This document shows, in pieces, positions 59,765 through 64,000 of a stretch of DNA of 64,000 nucleotides; position 1 is the stretch's first letter, and the number at the start of each line of letters is the position of its first letter. Under the pieces are notes generated by a model. The model was not told the origin of the DNA. It saw only the letters and a list, made by a program, of their open reading frames with translations, and ran no database searches. The stretch covers positions 310,001 through 374,000 of the forward strand of contig JAXLRU010000003.1 of the NCBI GenBank assembly GCA_046330935.1, written 5' to 3'. Source of the DNA: JAXLRU01 sp046330935 (lineage in GTDB: Bacteria; Actinomycetota; Actinomycetes; Actinomycetales; Kineosporiaceae). A program made the translations under genes and the position numbers.

Positions 59765-61299
59765 GTCTCCTCCTCGCCGTCCCCGTCATCGTCGGCGCTC
59801 CGCACACGCATCCGCCAGCGCATTCCGGCGAGGACGTCGGCGCGCCGGCTCCTGTGCGGCAGCCCGCGGACGCGCGCGTCGGTCAGGACGCGCGGCGTTG
59901 GGGTTTCCAGCGCAGGGGCGCGCGGAGGTCTCGCGCGAGGCGGGCGGCCCGGGCGGCGTCGGCGTGGGTGGTGTTGAGCAATGCTCGTCGGTGAGGGTCG
60001 ACCCAGGGTGGGGGGATCACCCAGGGGATGCCGTCGCGGATCTCGATCTCCCAGACGCCCTGGTGATGTGCAGCGTGGTGGCGGGGGCAGAGCAGGGCGA
60101 GATTGTCGAGGTCGGTGGCCCCGCCGACGCCCCAGTGGACGACGTGGTGGGCGTCGCACCCGTTGGCGGGCACGCCGCAGCCGGGGATGACGCAGCCGAA
60201 GTCACGGGCGGTGAGTGCCCGGCGCTGGGCAGGGGTCGCCAGGCGCAGGGACCGTCCGACGTCGATCGGGGCGCCCGAGGGGGTGAGGGTGAGGCGGGTG
60301 AGGACGGCGTCGCAGGTCGCGTGCGCGAGGACGGCGTCGCTGATCGGTCCGACGGCGTCGGCGTGGGCCAGCCACGGACCGTCGGCGTCGAAGGGCTCGT
60401 CGTCGGGGGCGCTGGCCGCAGCGTCGGTGAGGGCGGGGACCGCGTAACGGGTGTGACGGGTGTGGGCGCGGGCGGCGCGCTGCACTTGGTCGAGGCGGGT
60501 GACCACGCTGACCTGCGCGCGCAGCGGTGCGTCGGGGGCGGCCATCGCGCGTTGGGCGATGAGGACGAGGGCGTCGGCGCGGCGCTGCTCGCGGGTGCGG
60601 TCGTCGACGACGTCGTGCACCTCGCCGAACTCGTCGACGGCCGTGCCGTCCGGGGGGAGGGCGGCGAAGGTGTCGAGGGCCGCGGCGACGACGACGGCGC
60701 CGGCCGGGTCGAGGGTGAACCGCCCGACGAGCATGCCGAGGCTGTCGACGGCGGTGACGCACGACCGCCGCCGGTAGGCCTCGGGGTCGAACCCGCTCGC
60801 GCCGTCGGGGTCCACCACCTCCACGAGGTGGCGGACCAGCTTGTCCAGCGCGGTCGGGCAGTGGCGGCGGGCCTGCTCGGTGAGGAACGCGTCGACCTTG
60901 GCCAGGCCCGTCCGGCCCTGCTCGTCGACACCGCCCAGCATCGACGACGGGATCCGCGCGACCGCCTTCACCGCGACGTCGACGTGTGCCCGGGAGACCG
61001 CTCCGCGTGCGAACGCCGCGGCGAGCGCGGGCAACCGCGTGGAGGCCCCGTCGCCGAGCAACGATCCCGGGGCGACGATGTCGGCGGGGGCGGCGTCGGT
61101 GGCGTCCGTGGCGGAGGCGCAGGTGGCCTCGGCGACGGGCAGCGCCCGGGCGGCGGCGACGTCACGCGCCGCCTGCCCGGCACCGACCCGGCACGCGCCG
61201 GCGAGGAACGTCTGCGCCACCCGACCCGCCGCGGCACCGGCGACCGCATCGGGGCGGGAGTCGAGGTCGGCGATCAGGTGCAGGCGTGCGGCCTGGACC

Positions 61300-62597
61300 C
61301 AGGGCTCCGGCAAGGTCGGTTGATCATGCTGTGACCTGCATGTTTGGGGCGGAGAGCGCGGCGTGGCGTGGTGACGGGTGCGGTTGACCCAGTTTGGATA
61401 GCGGTTCTCACACCAAGCCACCTGCCGAGGACCGCACCCGTCGATGCCATCTTCCCCGACTTCTTCTGTGCCGTTGCAACCTTCGCGTGTCGCGCTGCTG
61501 GAGGTGCTGGCCCAGGCGCCGGACCCGCGGGATCCCCGCGGAGTGCGCCATCCGCTGGTCGGGCTGTTGGCTGCTTCGATCTGCGCGGTCCTGACCGGTG
61601 CCCGGTCGTTCGCTGCGATCGCGGACTGGACCGGTGAACTGTGCCGGGCGGACCTGGCCCGGCTGCGGCTGACCTGGGCGAGTCCGCCCGAGGAGACGAC
61701 GTTCCGCAGGGTCCTGTCCAGCGTGGACGCCGCCGTGCTGGACACCCTGATCGGTGCGTTCATGTGGTTACGTACCAGCGTGATCGAGGGCCGGCGGGTC
61801 GTCGCGATCGACGGCAAGACCACCCGCGGTGCCCGCACACCGACCCAGGCTGCACCGCATCTGGTCGCCATGTTCGACCAGACCGCCGGGGTCGTCCTGC
61901 GGCAGCTGGCCACGGCGGCGAAGTCGAACGAGATACCCGTCGTGCGAACGCTGCTGAACAGCATCGACCTGTCCGCTGATGGTGGTGTGGTGGTCACGGT
62001 GGACGCGATGCACACCCAGACCGAGACCGCCGATCTGATCGTGGCCGGCGGCGGGGACTACGTGTTCACCGTGAAGGCCAACCAGCCCAGCCTCTACAAG
62101 GCGTGCAAGGCGCTGCCCTGGAAGAACGTCCCGGCCCACACCACGACGCAGACCGGGCACGGCCGTCGGGCCACCCGAACGATCAAGGTCGTGGACGCGC
62201 CGGCCTGGATCACGTTCACCGGCGCCAAGCAGGTCGCGCAGGTGCGGCGCACCACCACCCGCGGCGGGAAGAAGAGCGTCGAGGTCGTCTACGTGATCAC
62301 CTCCGCCGACGCCCGCTCGGCATCCCCGGCCACGCTGGCAGCTTGGGTTCAAAACCACTGGGGCATCGAGAACCGCTGCCACTACGTGCGCGATGTGACG
62401 TTCGACGAGGACCGCTCCCGAGCCCGTACCGGGAACGCCCCGCAGGTCATGGCCTGCCTGCGGAACACCGCGATCAACCTGCTCCGCTTGCACGGCGCCA
62501 CGAACATCGCCGCCGGGCTACGACATCACGCAGCCAGACCCGAACGCCCCATCAAACTCGTCCTGACCTCGTGAAACACGACCTTGCCGGAGCCCTG
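61300..62597 (+). mobile_element. ISAs1-family insertion sequence, 1298 bp
   Basis: Perfect 19-base terminal inverted repeats (CAGGGCTCCGGCAAGGTCG at 61300-61318, complement at 62579-62597) are flanked by the 10-base target duplication ggcctggacc (61290-61299 and 62598-62607). Size, ends and duplication length fit ISAs1. The transposase is intact. Confidence 0.93.
61444..62574 (+). CDS. ISAs1-family transposase
   Basis: The 376-residue protein carries the H-repeat-associated/ISAs1 layout. The N-terminal region has DPRGVRHPLVGLLAASICAV. The DDE residues lie in VVAIDGKTTRGA, VVTVDAMHTQTE and WGIENRCHYVRDVTFDEDRS. DYVFTVKANQPSLYK is another family block. It runs opposite to the gene it disrupts and looks functional. 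The ATG at 61444 starts 126 bases inside the left end. Confidence 0.94.
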   Translation: MPSSPTSSVPLQPSRVALLEVLAQAPDPRDPRGVRHPLVGLLAASICAVLTGARSFAAIADWTGELCRADLARLRLTWASPPEETTFRRVLSSVDAAVLDTLIGAFMWLRTSVIEGRRVVAIDGKTTRGARTPTQAAPHLVAMFDQTAGVVLRQLATAAKSNEIPVVRTLLNSIDLSADGGVVVTVDAMHTQTETADLIVAGGGDYVFTVKANQPSLYKACKALPWKNVPAHTTTQTGHGRRATRTIKVVDAPAWITFTGAKQVAQVRRTTTRGGKKSVEVVYVITSADARSASPATLAAWVQNHWGIENRCHYVRDVTFDEDRSRARTGNAPQVMACLRNTAINLLRLHGATNIAAGLRHHAARPERPIKLVLTS

Positions 62598-62819
62598 GGC
62601 CTGGACCCGTGCGGCGAGCTGCTCGAAGAGCCGGACGCTTTCCCGGGATTCCGCGTCCGAAAGACCGCTCAAACGGGTCGAGAGCAGGGATTCGACGGAA
62701 TCCGCGACGGCTTCCATCTCCGTGAGGACGTGAACGAAAACCGCGGAACCTGACGCGACGTCGACGGCGGCCGGGATCATCCCGTCCCCGCTGGTCAACG
62801 CGCCCGTCGTCATGGGGTG

Positions 62820-62883
62820 AGTTTACCGGGGAAGGCCCGGTGGAGGCCATGCGGAAGAGAGCTTCGTGACCCGATGGTGATGT
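62820..62883 (-). promoter_or_regulatory. promoter of the interrupted DUF222-HNH gene
   Basis: TAAACT (minus strand, 62820-62825) is six to seven bases before the ATG, again predicting a leaderless mRNA. ACATCACCAT (62874-62883) and CCTCCACCGGGCC match the elements before the intact paralogue at nearly the same spacing. Confidence 0.5.
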
Positions 62884-62956
62884 TCCCCGGAAGAGAAAAA
62901 GAATGCAGGCGGGGAAAAGCACTGAGCGCCACAATCATGGGATGACCGACGATGTC

Positions 62957-63939
62957 CTACGCCGACTCCCGGCCCAGCCAGTCGAGAATCGCCCGCGTCG
63001 TCTCGTGCGGCTTCTCCTGCTGGATCCAGTGCCCGCAGTCGAGGGTGACGACATCGAGCCGCGGCACGAACAGCGGCAGCCGATCCGACGAGGGAGTCGT
63101 GTCGCGCGCCCCGTAGATCATGAGGGTGGGCTGGCGGACGATGGGGTCGACGTCGGCCAGCAGGTGCCAGTTGCGGTCGAGGTTGCGGTACCAGTTCAGG
63201 CCGCCGGTGAACCCGGACGTCTCGAAGGCGGACACGAAGACGTCCAGCTCGGCGTCGCTCATCACGGGCTCGCCCGAGGGGACCGAGGCGTGCGCCAGCG
63301 CGAGGAACGGCATCCCGGCTGCGGCTGCGACAAGGGCAGGTCCCGCCGGTAGAGGTTGCGCAGGAACCGCGCGGGGTCGGCGTCGAACACGGCGTCGGCG
63401 ACCCCGGGCTGCCGGTTGTAGTGGACCATCGGGACGTCCTCGCCGAACGCCTGCTCCAGCCACTCGATCCACGGCGTCTCGCCGCGCTCCTGGTACGGCA
63501 GGCTCAGGTTGATCACCTGACGGACGCGCGAGGGGTGCAGCAACGCCGTCCCCCAGACGACCATCGCCCCCCAGTCGTGCCCCACGAACGTCGCGTCCGC
63601 GTAGCCGAAGTGGTCGAGCAGGCCGACGAGATCGCCCGACAGGTGCGCGAGGTCGTACGCCGTCACGTCGTCGGGCCGCGACGAGCGGCCGTACCCGCGC
63701 TGGTTCGGGACGATCACGTGATAGCCCGCCGCCGCCAGCACGGGCAGCTGGTACCGCCAGGAGAACGCGTGTTCGGGCCAGCCGTGACAGAGCACGAGCG
63801 GCCGCCCGGGACGCCCGGCCTCGACCACCTCCAGCTCGACGCCGTTCACCCGGACGAGCGTGGGCTCGGGGAACGTGGCGGGATCGAAGGGCGGGAACGA
63901 GGAGGAGGCGAGGGCCGAGGACGGCGTCGGTGAGGGCAT
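62957..63939 (-). pseudogene. alpha/beta hydrolase (epoxide hydrolase type), one-base frameshift
   Basis: Two overlapping frames together encode a normal-length (about 327 residues) soluble epoxide hydrolase-like protein. The first frame has the oxyanion motif HGWPE and the nucleophile in GHDWG. The second has the lid segment LNWYRNLDRNW, the acid in YGARDTTPS and the catalytic histidine in DCGHWIQQE. Adding one G to the run at 63314-63316 (ccc on the plus strand) joins them as QPQPGMPFLALAHA. The gene is either inactivated or the base is a sequencing error. The ATG at 63939 follows agga. Confidence 0.82.
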
Positions 63940-63957
63940 GTCGGTGATCCTGACGGC

Positions 63958-63984
63958 GAAACCGGCCACCCTCTGTCCGGTTTC
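63958..63984. repeat. 8-bp inverted repeat before hydrolase gene
   Basis: gaaaccgg and ccggtttc are separated by 11 bases just upstream of the hydrolase start. It might be an operator; the window ends too soon to see more. Confidence 0.35.
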
Positions 63985-64000
63985 TCTGCCAGGGTCGAAC

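Larger units (their letters stand above)
59883..62813 (-). pseudogene. second DUF222-HNH (13E12-type) gene, split by ISAs1-type element
   Basis: The 5' piece (62598-62813) encodes the first 72 residues ending LFEQLAARVQA. The 3' piece (59883-61299) continues ARLHLIADLDSRPDAV through a complete HNH domain (FGCVIPGCGVPANGCDAHHV; NLALLCPRHHAAHHQG). Excising the element and one 10-base duplicate restores one frame of about 540 residues, closely similar to the intact gene at 34396-36192. A long open frame that enters the insertion sequence to 62015 is spurious. The interruption is probably recent, since no other lesions were seen. Confidence 0.88.

Noticed and set aside
59883..62015. A 710-residue minus frame reading from inside the insertion sequence into the HNH gene
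   Set aside because: Its first 210 residues are antisense to the transposase; the target duplication shows the junction at 61299/61300.

Overview
The window is very GC-rich, with GTG/TTG starts and many GTGA/ATGA start-stop overlaps. It carries DUF222-HNH genes of the 13E12 type, a LuxR regulator of the large ATP-binding class, and a sugar ABC importer operon without its own ATPase. Together these point to a chromosomal segment of an actinomycete; the genus cannot be fixed from sequence reading alone. No tRNA, rRNA or CRISPR array was seen.

Layout. (1) 1-3027, minus strand: a coupled trio of SAM methyltransferase, PLP decarboxylase and a GNAT-fold acyltransferase cut by the window edge, probably making a small acylated amine. 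(2) 3230-6658, minus: sugar ABC importer (lipoprotein and two permeases) with a strong hairpin between the first two genes. (3) 7068-9809, minus: a LuxR/LAL regulator split by one in-frame amber codon and lacking the Walker A lysine. (4) 10092-33737: a contractile injection system (CIS) locus built as two convergent operons. The plus operon encodes sheath, two tube proteins, a chaperone-like protein, a 58-residue protein, a 978-residue disordered protein, a LysM adaptor, a VgrG-type spike, gp25, a J-like baseplate protein, a tail-I-like protein and a zinc-ribbon membrane protein. The minus operon encodes the DUF4255 tail-terminator homologue and three giant one-pass membrane proteins sharing one design: about 220-245 N-terminal residues of Ig-like domains, a membrane helix, then carboxypeptidase-regulatory-like repeats. 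Both operons begin with nearly the same palindrome plus -10 promoter, so the two ends look co-regulated. No AAA+ ATPase, tape-measure or separate PAAR gene was recognised. (5) 34203-41588: a 26-base tandem repeat, a DUF222-HNH gene, a HEAT-repeat protein, an acidic repeat protein, a GNAT enzyme and a secreted serine hydrolase. (6) 41780-44008: a membrane SpoIIE-type phosphatase. (7) 44310-57292: one long catabolic array of GntR regulator, complete Dpp-type ABC importer, MFS transporter with an AtzG-like tail, three amidase-signature enzymes and an AtzG-like small protein. It probably imports and hydrolyses an amide compound. (8) 57525-63939: a decayed region. An ISL3-type element splits a small gene and an ISAs1-type element splits a second DUF222-HNH gene, both with target duplications readable to the base. 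An epoxide hydrolase gene carries a one-base deletion.

The CIS locus is the most notable system. The matching promoters, the three paralogous membrane proteins and the zinc-ribbon protein suggest a membrane-associated or cytoplasmic CIS rather than a freely released particle. That is inference from architecture, not shown directly.
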